A stretch of 64,000 nucleotides of DNA from Notospermus geniculatus (Eukaryota; Nemertea; Pilidiophora; Heteronemertea; Lineidae), in the NCBI GenBank assembly GCA_002633025.1, contig NMRB01000242.1:259951-323950 (forward strand), in the 5' to 3' direction. How positions within the stretch are numbered: the stretch's first letter is position 1; every line of letters starts with the position of its first letter. This document shows, piece by piece, positions 23,801-32,650 of this stretch. The notes below the pieces were generated by a model. It worked only from the letters and a program-made list of their open reading frames with translations, was not told the origin of the DNA and searched no databases. A program made the translations under genes and the position numbers.

Positions 23801-26752
23801 CATCCTGAATGGCAAGGAAACGGCAAGTCTCTCTTCATCTGTTTTCATATCCTCAGTTCTATCATCTGGCTTATCCCCATCAGTTCTTGTACTACTCTCA
23901 CGCATGTCAGAAACTTCGGCAGTATCCTCCTTTTGCACCAAATCTGGTGTGTTCTCCTTACTGCTGCCAGAAGTGATGGTGGCCAGTGACTTTGTTAGCT
24001 TTTCTGGGTCCGTCAAATATGATAGCAATTCAGATCCCTTCTTCTTAGGTTCAGCAGCATGGACTGCCTCTGTTTCCATTGTTTCATTGTCATTCAATCC
24101 CTCCCCTGCATCATCCTCTTGATCAGGCGAAAAAGCAGACGACTTGGGTACAACATGTAACTTATCTTCAACAGATATCGGTAATTTTCCAACAAGTCTC
24201 GGAGTTGCCCTCCCAAATGAAGAATCATCACATGAATCGCCATCTCCCAACATTTTCAACAAATCCAGGGTACTGCTTTCTGGTGAATTGGCAGCCTTTA
24301 GATCCTCACTTTCTCGTACAAGCTGGGGCATCTCCGTCACCTTTTCCTTACGATCATTGTCATCATCAACTCCGGCATTTTCCAACCTGTTTTTGGCCGC
24401 CTCTGACAAAGCAACAAGAGTGGGAATCTTTTGGACAACACAATCAGAGTCATTCTCATTTGTTTCCCCGCTGTTCCCTTCTTCACCACAAGCCGTTCCA
24501 GCGGGCATACCATCATCTCCACCTTCAGCATATTCTATGGTCACGTTTCCATCTTCCACAACAACTCCAGAAGACTCAGACCCAAGCTGTCCATCTGCGT
24601 CTGGGCCACTTTCAAGATGTTTTGTTATTGAAGCTTCTGTACTTTCGCCATCCTTCTCACTTTCTTCCTCATCATTACTTGAACTTGTCTCCAAATCCTC
24701 CTCAGACTCTGCACTGGACTCGGACTGCGAACCCTGCTCACTCTTCTCACCTGATTCAGACACATCATCCGAATCGGCTGATGATCCACCGTCAGAGGAA
24801 CTGGATGTGTCCAAGTCTTCCATTACTGAAGTCTGCTCACTGCTTTCCTCATCGTCTGGTTCTTGTGGCAATGCATCAACACCTGCTGGTATCCTTGACT
24901 GCATTTTCTCAATCAATCCGAACAACATGCCTTGTTTGACTGGTTCAGTTTTACACGGACTTGGCTGGTCATTGTCAGGTAATTTCTCTGTAGTATTAGC
25001 ACCATTTCTTTTAGCATCTTTGTCTGGGACACCTTGCATAGCATGAGATGTTCCTGAGGTACCATTCTCGTTGATTTGCTCACTGCCAGCATCCAAATCA
25101 GCACCCTTACATTTTGTGGTATTCTCCTCACAACTTTCCGAATTAGCTTCACCCCCGGTACTGGCAAAGTTCAACTTCCTTTTTGCATCTGATGGCGTTA
25201 ACGCTGCAAATTCTTTTTCAAGATTTGGACTTATGAACCCAGGACTTTTGTTGGCAGAACATGGCGTACTTGCGATGCTTTCCAAACATATTACTGGAAC
25301 TTTCTTAGATCCTGAATCATCTAAATGCTTTAATAGTGATTTCACATTTGGATGGACCTTGACAGACGAGTCACTACAACTGGAACCGGGGGATTCACAA
25401 GTCTCATCAATTCTTTGTTTTTGTTCAACCCCTCTTCTCCTTCTTGACTGGGAATGTTTGTCAGCAGGATGAGGGCCCTTGCCCCCACTTCTAGTGACCC
25501 TTCCTGCATCTGTCTCATCTCTGCCGCTTAGGCTTGGAGATGAATCTTCATAGCTGTATCTTCTCGTTGCCCGAGGAGATCCCCCAGGAGAAGGAGCTGT
25601 AAATTTTCCTGCATCAGTGTCCTTCCTCTCAGTCTCAGAAACAAAAGGAATGGCAGTAAGAAGTTTCGGTTTCAAACCCTGAGCTATAGCTTTGTAGAAT
25701 CCTTTACTCCGTGGACTGAAATCAAATCTGCGCAAACGGGTCACTGGGCTCTCATCAAAATAAGACTCAGGTGAAGATCCAGTACGTTTTTCAGAGTCTG
25801 CCGACACCCCAGACATCTGCACCTTTGCATCCTTCACATTACTTTGAAAATGTCCAGGAATTTTCAACGTGAGCTTGCTCGAGACTGCAGCTGGCCCTCT
25901 GGTCACTTTGGGTCCTGACCTCGACGTAGATCTCGATTTGTCAGGTTCATCATGAACTGGTGGTGTTTTACAGGATTTCTGTCTTGAAGCTGCAGCAGCA
26001 GATGAGGTAGGTTTTGACACGGTAGATGTTTTTTTGACAGATTTGACGACGGTAGTCCCGGGAGAACTCCTTCTGCTTCGCCTTCCTGTTGTCTGTGGTT
26101 GATCACCACCTGAATCATTAGCACTAGTTTTTGAGAGAGAAGCATCTCTGCTGAGTCCAGACACCTCCTGAGGTTTAGACATGGATCTATTTCTCCTGCA
26201 CCGAGTTGGGAGGATCAAATCGATATCAACATCACTATACTCTCCTCGCCTTGCCCTTGGTCTTGATTGTCGTGTTTCACTATTAGAGGTCGCGTTAGGC
26301 ACAGATGATGTTGATACGCTGGATACAGATGGAGAATTCAGAGCTTTCAGGCTCTTTGAGAGGTTCGAGAATGCGTCAGCTTTTACAGCAGGGGAGCTTA
26401 CTACCTTCTTGTCATCTTGCACGTCATCAATAACTACAACTGACTGTTTTTGTTGTGTTTCGGAGTCATTGTCCTTGGATTCATTTAAAATAGAAAAGAT
26501 GTTCTTGCCTCGTCCAGTTTGGCGTGTCTCGTCTTGACTTTGCTTCATTGAATCCTGCAGCAATTTTTCATCATTTGAAGGATCTAAATGCGACAGTATC
26601 TCTGCAGACTCCCCAGCTTCTGATGTAGGATTTGATAATATGGCTGTATCAGATGGGCTTGCATCCTGTTTGCTATTTGTGTTGCTGAGAAGCAGTTCTG
26701 CCGTGGTGGCATTCTTGTCATGACCATAGCTTCCTCGTCTCTTTCCAGGCAT
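2323..26752 (-). CDS. MGA: MGA (MAX gene-associated protein) homologue, 12 coding exons, no T-box
   Basis: Exons on the minus strand, 5' to 3': 26752-22288, 21305-20803, 20577-20284, 18990-18946, 18734-18619, 18104-13418, 12828-12040, 11777-11671, 10113-10011, 9904-9793, 9651-6097, 5843-2323. Every junction has an AG acceptor, a GT donor and a matching phase, and the sum is 18,297 nt (6,098 residues plus stop). MGA identity rests on the MGA conserved domain (PDLDVIDGVLFMSF, about residues 1042-1075), four C-x4-C-x3-C-x-C repeats (about 1485-1590), a TCARLRLY block, an LLEISSNCQW block (about 1915) and a bHLH-zipper (about 3665-3735). Known role of the family: nuclear MAX partner that binds E-boxes in a PRC1.6-type repressor complex. 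The start is fixed by an in-frame TGA three bases upstream of the ATG in the same exon. The vertebrate N-terminal T-box is absent. Most of the rest is Ser/Thr/Glu-rich and probably disordered. Confidence 0.9.
6070..6092. repeat. CA/TG microsatellite
   Basis: (CA)n on the plus strand, which is (TG)n in the MGA transcript. It begins within a few bases of the donor of exon 9651-6097. Confidence 0.85.
6097..9651 (-). CDS. MGA: MGA exon: post-zipper region with YG tandem repeats
   Basis: Acceptor TTAATTTGCAG, donor GTATGG; phase 1 in, phase 1 out; residues 3741-4925. It contains a Lys/Arg-rich NLS-like stretch (KRSHKKKSKSKKEK), an EPH triplet repeat (about 4008-4018), and five tandem 16-17-residue repeats ending in Tyr/Phe-Gly (about 4168-4240). 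The rest is Ser/Thr/Pro/Val-rich, like the disordered Thr-Val-rich regions of MGA. The donor is followed at once by a GT microsatellite. Confidence 0.88.
8154..8370 (-). repeat. MGA: Coding tandem repeat in MGA (YG repeats)
   Basis: Five units of 16-17 codons on the minus strand, with endings LSAFGQN, LSVYGHN, ISVYGRK, VSTYGRN, MSTYGRK, each followed by a short TPQ/SPQ-like spacer. Confidence 0.8.
9793..9904 (-). CDS. MGA: MGA exon: helix 2 and leucine zipper
   Basis: Acceptor GATTCTTTCAG, donor GTAAGC; phase 0 in, phase 1 out; residues 3704-3740. It reads AITAIRALELHEVSLLNQKK then SALSQLM, a helix 2 running into a heptad-like series suited to pairing with MAX. Confidence 0.9.
10011..10113 (-). 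CDS. MGA: MGA exon: bHLH basic region and helix 1 / loop
   Basis: Acceptor TTTTTGCAG, donor GTAATG; phase 2 in, phase 0 out; residues 3669-3703. It reads ERVRRKEMASTFARLQKIL followed by a loop ending HLIKK. With His from the preceding exon this gives H-x3-E-R-x-R-R, the E-box-contacting pattern shared by MAX, MYC and MGA. It is shorter than 60 codons. Confidence 0.92.
10205..10420. repeat. Dispersed 'ACCTCTCTATTAAGGACACC' element in an MGA intron
   Basis: CCTCTCTATTAAGGACACCT...GGGACTGACAAATGTTGTCC-like sequence. Related fragments at 11820-11895, 19035-19190, 21325-21370 with 21835-21870, and 43829-43925. Confidence 0.6.
11671..11777 (-). CDS. MGA: MGA exon leading into the bHLH basic region
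   Basis: Acceptor GTGTCTTTCAG, donor GTAAGT; phase 0 in, phase 2 out; residues 3634-3668. It ends DKDEHSS, which supplies the His of the bHLH basic region (HxxxERxRR) across the splice junction. Confidence 0.85.
11820..11895. repeat. Fragment of the 'AGGACACCTTNGGGACTGACA' element
   Basis: Reads AACCTCTTTAATAGGACACC then TTAGGGACTGACAGATG and closes with an inverted AGAGGTGTCCTGATTAGAGA. Confidence 0.6.
12040..12828 (-). CDS. MGA: MGA exon: basic linker with PG/Y-rich repeats
   Basis: Acceptor TGTATTGCAG, donor GTATGT; phase 0 to 0, 263 codons (residues 3371-3633). It opens with an acidic stretch, then a Lys-rich part (KVKARKKAKKAVKKSP), then short imperfect repeats around VYTPGAQGYRGVYRP and QGHQKPxxxxL (three copies). 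Confidence 0.85.
13418..18104 (-). CDS. MGA: MGA giant central exon
   Basis: Acceptor TTTTCATTTCAG, donor GTCAGT; phase 2 in, phase 0 out; 4,687 nt, residues 1808-3370. It starts with a CSCCCSNRQM segment, then the conserved LLEISSNCQW block at about residue 1915 running to VRILIKVAQ at about 1990. The remaining roughly 1,300 residues are acidic, Ser/Glu/Asp-rich and low in hydrophobics, with no domain I recognise; this stretch explains much of the size excess over human MGA. The end (SQDDDEVVDIDDLSDAQ) has the form of a SUMO-interacting or acidic docking motif (inference). Confidence 0.88.
18400..18545 (-). repeat. Possible tRNA-derived SINE
   Basis: The minus strand has a box-A-like ATAGCCTGGAGAGAGG and a box-B-like GGGTTCAAAACC about 35 bases apart. 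Not a functional tRNA fold. Confidence 0.35.
18619..18734 (-). CDS. MGA: MGA exon with TCARLRLY block
   Basis: Acceptor TTTAATTTCCAG, donor GTACAT; phase 0 in, phase 2 out; residues 1770-1807. The end TCARLRLYTRTM corresponds to a conserved segment downstream of the Cys motifs in vertebrate MGA. Confidence 0.85.
18946..18990 (-). CDS. MGA: MGA 45-nt exon encoding a lysine run
   Basis: Acceptor TCTATTTTCAG, donor GTTTGT; phase 0 to 0, 15 codons reading TVSNQNKPPAKKKKK. The basic run may act as a nuclear localisation signal. Skipping it would keep the frame, so it could be a cassette exon. Confidence 0.75.
19734..19920. repeat. Nested palindromic MITE in an MGA intron
   Basis: The outer arms GAAATTGATACC / GGTATCAATTCC enclose GGTATTGGTCGTCTCACCAA / GGTTTGGTGAGACAACCAAT and a further GACCTAAACCC / GGGTTTAGGTC stem. 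Confidence 0.7.
19981..20215 (-). repeat. tRNA-derived SINE
   Basis: The minus strand shows a tRNA-like head with box A (TGGTTAGGGCTGTGGACTCG) and box B (GGTTCGATCCCCG), then a body ending in an AAGCGCTATATAAG-like tail near 19990. It sits between MGA exons. Confidence 0.6.
20284..20577 (-). CDS. MGA: MGA exon: linker after the Cys-rich region
   Basis: Acceptor CTTTCTTCCAG, donor GTGAGT; phase 0 to 0, 98 codons (residues 1657-1754). No named domain. It contains a PPGFYDPDVILVDSTDKD segment that ends acidic. Confidence 0.85.
20803..21305 (-). CDS. MGA: MGA exon: Cys-rich CxC repeats
   Basis: Acceptor TTTTAATCCAG, donor GTAGCT; phase 1 in, phase 0 out; residues 1489-1656. It carries repeats CTREYCRLGCIC, CDKEYCQLGCVC and CSKPECRFLCKC, and completes CDKPG|CRYGCIC from the preceding exon. 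Vertebrate MGA has the same type of Cys motif in the same order relative to the MGA domain, so this is a strong family marker. The spacing suggests metal binding; that is inference. Confidence 0.9.
21371..21830. repeat. Foldback element with a second element inserted (21403-21738)
   Basis: Outer arms GGCCCGTATTTTAGAATGCT / AGCATTCTAAAATACGGGCC. Inside, CAGGGTTTCCGCCAGA / TCTGGCGGAAACCCTG delimit a second element flanked by GTAAA on both sides, a likely target duplication. A perfect hairpin of about 30-base arms (GTAAAGGAGTTCCTCAAGGC) lies at 21739-21803. The inner element has A/T homopolymer runs and a GGGTACGGA motif. Confidence 0.75.
22137..22254. repeat. Copy of the 'CCTGAGGAAGACC' element end
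   Basis: Shares TCTACTAGAAAATGCCTGAG, GGTTGAAAATTTGTGAAATT and TTGTGTGTCGTTTTTTTGTG with the copy at 1997-2113. It lies just downstream of the donor of the first MGA coding exon. Confidence 0.6.
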
Positions 26753-26760
26753 TGTTCACC
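22288..26760 (-). CDS. MGA: MGA exon with start codon and MGA conserved domain
   Basis: Acceptor TGTTTCAG at the right edge, ATG at 26752-26750 in a good context (ACAATGCC), donor GTAAGT at the left edge; it ends in phase 1. It encodes residues 1-1488. The N-terminal half is rich in Ser, Lys and Arg with SPxx-like sites; an acidic Ser/Glu/Asp stretch follows at about 620-780. The MGA domain reads PDLDVIDGVLFMSFDSEESL, followed by a highly basic helical segment (KIKKRNMLRKKKEEALKEKQ) that could form a coiled coil. The final residues, CDKPG, begin the first Cys repeat, which is completed in the next exon. No T-box motif is present. Confidence 0.9.
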
Positions 26761-27101
26761 CTGAAACAGAGATGAACAGATGGCAAAAAGGAACCCTAAT
26801 GTACCACCCACAGATTCGCACCGTTTTCTCTGGGATATTTTGGCTGGTTTGAGATCCGTCTGTTGCTGCTAGGAAGAGGAATTCAGTGAAACTGAAGAGC
26901 AAAGAGTAGGCCAAGTGTCAGAGGCTTAAGAACCACTCCTGATGCAGACCACAGAAATAGGACAAGTTTTGAGAGATTTTTATCGGTGTCACAACACTGG
27001 CAATGACCAAACTATTGAAGGGTAGGTTTCTAGGAGGGTTAGTGAGGTGAACGCATTTCATTCAAGCCAAGAGACTGGCCTTGCCGTTGCACTCCATTTC
27101 C

Positions 27102-27383
27102 TTTAAAGCCCCACAGTATTGAATTTTACGATATTTTCAAAAAGGTGGGAGAGTGCACATAGAGGTCCCACAGCCTCGTGAAGGTCCCCAAAATGCTTGC
27201 CTGATGCGTACTTTAGAGAATCAAGGCATAGGTTTCAACACACATTGAAAACAACTGCAGAGAGAGCCCTAATGTATTCAGATGGAGCGCAGTACATTTT
27301 ACACTACGCTGACGTCGTGCACTGACGTCAACAAATCGCGGCGATGATTTGCGTTTTTCAACTTCAATACAGTGGGGCTTTAA
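27102..27383. repeat. MITE, 'TTTAAAGCCCCACAGTATTGAA' ends
   Basis: Arms TTTAAAGCCCCACAGTATTG / CAATACAGTGGGGCTTTAA. Same plan as 44388-44675. Confidence 0.7.
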
Positions 27384-27465
27384 CTCTCAAAGTAAAGCCA
27401 GAAGATGCATACATTAGAAGAGACCAAGTACAAGGCCAAGACATTTGAGACATGACTCTATAGCA

Positions 27466-28594
27466 ATGGTCACACCTGTTGAAAAAACCCGTGTTTTTCC
27501 AGACCCGTGTCAAACCCGTGTGTACGAAAAACCCAGCGAGAGGTCACACTACTATATTGTAGTTAAGTAGCCCGGTGACAGGTGCACTGCATGCACAGAC
27601 TCTTCGGTCATTTCTGTATTGGCACACATTGTTGGTGGTGCGAAAACGACGTCACATAATGGCTGCGCTAAGAACTAACGAAAACACGGGACTTCGAAAA
27701 GCTTGCCGTGTTTCAAAAATAGTGCCAATGGCACTGTGCCCGCTTGGCTTGGATGCAGTATTATGTTATGTACCGGTATCCTATTTACCCTTGATAGAAG
27801 TTTGACGAAGATCCATCACTTTGTTAGGGAGAAATAGCAGTTTATGTTTTTCTTGTTTTGGCCCCCTAGTGGCAAATCCAAGCATTAGATTTCACTGAAA
27901 ATTCGTTTGTGAGTTGTTGTAATCAAGAGGTAGATATGTACAAAGTTTCAAAGCAACCATTACAAAAAGAGCCAACTTCGTAATTTCAGAAGAACTTTGA
28001 CCCCTGTGACCTTGAAAAGTAGGTCAAATTCAAAAACTCAAGTGTTATCTTATGTATCCTCATTAGATATACCCATGATAAAAAATTTGACAAAGATCCA
28101 TCTCTTGGTAAGGGAGAAATAACTCTTTTAGTGATTTTGGTTTTGGCCCCCTAGCGGCAAAGTCGAGAATCAGATTTCAACGAAATTTTGTCTGTATGTT
28201 GCTATAACCTAGAGGTAAATGTGTAGAAAGTTTCAACACAGTAGTTCGAACCATTATCAAAATACAGCCCTTTGAAATTTTTCACAAAACGCCCCCTGGA
28301 GGCCAAAATTGGAATCCAACCACGCTCAAAATCGAACTCGACCTAGATCTTAGGCCCATATACACACCCACCAAAGATCAAAAAGATTTCTCAAAAAATA
28401 AAGGCGCTAGAGCGCTAACAAACCAAAAGTTTACGTACGTACATACGTACCGTTACGTATTGACGCACGACAGACCACCACTCAAGACCCCAACCACAGC
28501 TTAAGCCCTGCTGGGCCTTGCAGCCAAGCGGGCTAAAAACCCGTGTTTTTCAGACACGGGTTTCTTGAAGCCCGGCAATTCATAGGTGTGACCA
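27466..28594. repeat. 1.1-kb element with GGTCACACCT ends and internal duplication
   Basis: The ends ATGGTCACACCTGTTG and CATAGGTGTGACCA are inverted and both carry AACCCGTGTTTTT blocks. The interior has two diverged direct copies (about 27800 and 28080) around GGGAGAAATA and TTTTGGCCCCCTAG. No transposase frame. Confidence 0.6.
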
Positions 28595-29049
28595 CAAAAA
28601 ACCCGGGGATTTTATGTTGTGTAACCACGGCTTATAACACCACTGACCACAGCATGGACAGGGCAGAGTGGAAGATAGACGGGGGAAACAAATGATTCAG
28701 TGTGTTCTACATCGGGTGAAACAAGCGACAGACTTAGAGAGACATGATGACGGGAAAGCCACGGAATGACACATTTCTTCCCATGGTGACTCACAAGGAG
28801 GATCCACAAATGATTATAGAGCAGAGTCACATTATGACACACGAGAGAAGCTGAAAATGAAATGGTCCAGGAACTATCTACTCACCTGGGTGTACCAGAG
28901 GAACCAACCAGGAATGTGAAGTTGAAATGTTCTAGGGTCATATGATCATGCTCAAAATTTGGAATATTATACACTATACATAAAGAAAGTATCTATGTGT
29001 ACATCTTCACTACAAGTTAAACATTCTATACCTTGCTATTGTGCATTGA

Positions 29050-29860
29050 GACACTAGTGACAAATGTCAGATTTTCAAAATGGCTGACTGGCAGCCATAT
29101 TTGACTCCCAACTACAATTGTAAGCCGAAATTAGGCACACTCATAGAAGACACTAGATACATCACACCAGCGGCTAGAACATTTTACCGGGTCACAGGTG
29201 TAGTTTATGTAGAATGAGCCAGTCTACTTTTCAAGATGGCTGCCCGGCAGCCATATTTCAAGTTCAATTGGGTCAAAATTCATTGTGCACATAGACATGG
29301 TAGAGGGTACCCAGATACAAATTCACACAGAGTTAGAATGTTCTGCTATTGTTCATGAAATGGACTAAAGTCAAGTTGCAGGGTTTCCGCCAGAGAGGGA
29401 ACTAAGGGTAAAGTCTGGCAACATCTATCTTCGACCTAATGGAATGCAGAAGTCATGTAATGTGACAGAGCTTTGCGGTTTATAATCATGCCTGTCGATC
29501 ACTTGTGGTCGTTCCCCGATTGTTCGCGTTGTCCACCGGTCATTCAATAGCCGCGTGTGAATAAAGGTCCGTGGAAAATCCAACGATCAATTTCCTAACT
29601 TCCGCATTCCATTAGGTCAAAGATAGATGTTGCCAGACTTTACTACTATGCTAGTATCCTCAAAGGAACAGAAAAGGGAGATTTTTATTCAAGATGATGC
29701 AGTCATTAGTTCAGGAGTTATTACACTTTTTGGAGTTTTCAGTTTTGGCCACCAGGTTGCCATGCCAAGTATCAAATCAGATTTTTCAAAATGGCTGCCT
29801 GGCAGCCATATTTGAAGTCGGATGGGGCTAAAATTTGGCATACACATGCATGGAGGGGGA
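29050..29860. repeat. Three dispersed copies of an 'AAATGGCTGCCTGGCAGCCATATTTGA' repeat
   Basis: Near-identical blocks at about 29075, 29235 and 29785, each with the palindromic TGGCTGCCNGGCAGCCA core followed by AAAATT and a CACATG-type motif. Confidence 0.6.
29381..29690. repeat. 'GTTTCCGCCAGA' element interrupted by a TA-flanked MITE (29411-29640)
   Basis: The left end GGGTTTCCGCCAGAGAGGGA and internal CCTCAAAGGAACAGAAAAGG match 38067-38195. Between them sits an inverted-repeat element with about 38-base arms (AAGTCTGGCAACATCTATCT / AGATAGATGTTGCCAGACTT) flanked by TA. Confidence 0.75.
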
Positions 29861-29997
29861 TATACACTGTCTTAGGTTAGACGTAAGATGCATGTACATG
29901 TACCTTACACACATTCATATTTTTATCTGATTACATCATCAGCACCAAGCCTGGAATTCATGAGGACATATCTGACCCATCACCACAAAACGAATAC

Positions 29998-30208
29998 TAC
30001 TGTAAACCGTGAAATTTTCGCGTGCATTTTATTTTTGCGATTTTTGCGTTCAAGGGTCAAAACGCGAACATAAATCGCGCGAAAATTACTCTTCTTCTTC
30101 TTATTTTGAAGGTGAAGGGTTCCAATCGCGAATATTTATTCTTCGCGAATTCGTAGATTACCAAATTCGCGAACATTTAGCGTCGCGAAAATATCACGGT
30201 TTACAGTA
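29998..30208. repeat. Foldback element, 'TACTGTAAACCGTGAAATTTTCGCG' family
   Basis: Arms TACTGTAAACCGTGAAATTT / AAATATCACGGTTTACAGTA with many internal CGCGAA motifs. Relative at 60447-60677. Confidence 0.75.
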
Positions 30209-30328
30209 AGGGCCGTATTCACGGGTCGCACTTTAGCCTAAAGTATAGCTAAAGTTGGACTTTCTCTATGCTTGAAGCATTGAGAAAAGTCAGACTTTAA
30301 TGAAAGTGTGACCCGTGCATACGGCCCT
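30209..30328. repeat. Palindromic MITE, 'AGGGCCGTATTCACGGGTC' type
   Basis: The arms AGGGCCGTATTCACGGGTCG and GACCCGTGCATACGGCCCT pair; the interior has ACTTTAG/CTAAAG blocks like the GGGGCCTGTTTC family. It abuts another foldback element on its left. Confidence 0.65.
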
Positions 30329-31479
30329 AAGTCACTCTGAAGTTGGCAGGTTGAGGCCAATGTTTTGTTAATTTCAGTAGGCCTAGGCATATTGTCTGTC
30401 TTTTGTAAAATTTGAGTGATTACATTTCTTCCTTTATCTCCTGGAGTTATTTTGGTTCATCCTGGTTCACATCTTGTGCGACTTAATACATGATTTGATG
30501 TGACAGATCACATATATTTGATTAATATGACCTTAAATACCACCAGAAATCAGGTCACTGCCATTATGCAACCTAATTGTTAGGAAACGTTCAGCACGCT
30601 AGTTAGTTGCACCTGAACACTTGTGCTGAAGAGTCAAAAATAAAACAAACATGTACCTACATCACATTTCTACATCAGTGCACCTATAAAGTATTATCTA
30701 TCAAGTATCACCACTATACAGTAGAGCCTGTAGCATTCCCCTCGGCACCGTGCATGCTACATTTCAAACTGATTGACGTTTGTTTTGAAATATATCAAAA
30801 TAAGATATTCAATTTCATATGGGGCGTGAGCACCAAGTTGAAACATGTGATAGTTCAGTTTTTCATGTGCCCGTTGAAATCAGTGATGGACCACCGCCAT
30901 GACCGCATAACAGCGTTTTATTTTACCTTGTGTCAGCCATATGCCCCAGTCTGTTGCTGGCTCTTTAGGGCTTTATTCTAAGTTATTGATTGCACTGACA
31001 AGGTTGAAATTGGACACCATTACCATAGACTCAAGTTAGAACTGTTTAATTTCCTAGATGGCAGCACTGTTGAGGTAATGATATATACAGTGTATAATCT
31101 ATAGGATGCTGCTATCTTGGAAGTCCACATACAGGTCTCTGAGTAAAATGTGTAGGCCTATGACATGACTAGTATGAGCATTCGAGGGGATATGTTTTTG
31201 CAGGTCAAGATCTATGAAGACAGCCACAAGTTCAAGAGTGGAGTTGGAGAGACTGGTACGTTTCAAGTAATACTGGTATGTGACTGGTATGTGTCAAGTA
31301 ATACGAAGAAGTTACAGGGGCGGGAGCTGTGAACAAGATCGCCCTCCCCCAACGTCGCAGAAAAATGTGTTTTTCATGCACCACAACTCTCAACATTCAG
31401 GGTATGGCAAAGCTTATTCTCAAGACTGAGATTGAGAAGACACAGAATTTGTGCCCTCCCCTCCCCCACACAGGGACGT

Positions 31480-31550
31480 ATTTAGCTTTTTGGTCCGGGG
31501 GGGGGGGGGGGGNNNNNNNNNCCCCCCCCCCCCCGCTAAATATGGCCCTG
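31480..31550. other. Assembly gap inside a G-run/C-run palindrome
   Basis: A long G run, nine N (31513-31521), then a long C run. The flanks CGTATTTAG and CTAAATATG are themselves inverted. The gap probably reflects failure to read through a hairpin. Confidence 0.8.
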
Positions 31551-32650
31551 CCACACCACCATCAGCTTACCTTTTTTTCTTCTTAGAACTTGTTATGCTT
31601 CGTAAGTCAACATCAAACACCTGAAATTCAAAAGAGACATAAAAACATAATAGTTGGATAAAAGTTGACCCCGACTTGAAGAAGCCTAGAGATACACAAA
31701 GAAGCTTAATTAGAGTTAATTGTAGCCATGCACTATACCCTAGGCAAAAAGGGGAGAATCGAGACACTAGCAGCCTGATTAAGTCAATAAAGGGGGAGGG
31801 CCTAGCTATACCCATTCAGTCAAAAATTGAGGGGAAGGGCTACAGGCCCAGTCATTCAATCCCTGTGATGAGAATGTCAGAATTTCATATCTAAATCGGT
31901 GGTTAACCCCACTGAAAATATGACACTGGCTTCCTAGGCCCTTTTCAGGGTTCCCCCTGGACCTTGGAAAGTTTCTTCACTTATGGAATTTCCGTTAGTC
32001 ACTCCTGAATTATCATCAAAATCCTGGTCAAAATCAATGAAGTGACTATTTTCCAATAGTCACTTAGTAAATTCCATTCTTAAATGGCAAGAGTGAAGAG
32101 TGGCAGCAGGAACCCTGCCTTTTTCAATTTCAAGGGCAAGACATTAGGAAAATTAATGGTCATGGTGCTTGAAAAAACATTTCGAATCATCCCGTCAGTT
32201 CCCTTTCTATTCATCATAGGAACCTGTTAGACAGTGATAGCTACAACCACGAGGCCAACAGCTGCGCGGTAGGCCTATCTAAAATACCTACCGGTAGGCC
32301 CCCTATTTCACAAGTTTACTGATTGTACCGGAGAATTTTCAAAACGGGCTGAACGACGCCCACAGATAATTCTGTCAGGCCCTTTAGCCCTAGGCCTACT
32401 TAGTTACATCATAAGACTAAGAGCCCATAGCCTAGGCCTCCTAGGTGACATTGAATATGGCACGCAGGCCCCAGCCAAACCTACACTCAGTTCATTCCAA
32501 GCAAGGCCCCAACAACAACTTCACTTCTTACCTCGACCTCGCCAGTCCAAAATATACAGGCGACAGTGCCAAGTATAGCCTACATATGCGCGCATAACGC
32601 CATTATGGCATTAGGCCACGTCCTCGATAAAAGGCAACTTCCTAACACTC

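Larger units (their letters stand above)
26761..32650 (-). other. Probable 5' UTR exons of MGA and intervening introns
   Basis: Candidate non-coding exons on the minus strand: one ending with donor GAG|GTAAGA at 32532; a 50-nt exon 31620-31571 with acceptor AATTTCAG and donor GTAAGC; and one beginning at 26868 after TTCCTCTTCCTAG. None joins in frame to the ATG at 26752 because of the TGA just before it, so they would be untranslated. The 50-nt exon is open in only one frame (ends SSKKKKR) and could instead belong to an alternative transcript. The link to MGA is inferred from strand and position. Confidence 0.4.

Noticed and set aside
24144-25046. Long plus-strand open frames (286 and 300 codons) opposite the first MGA exon
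   Set aside because: They are antisense shadows of a Ser/Glu/Asp-rich coding exon, show no domain, and lack their own splice or start context.
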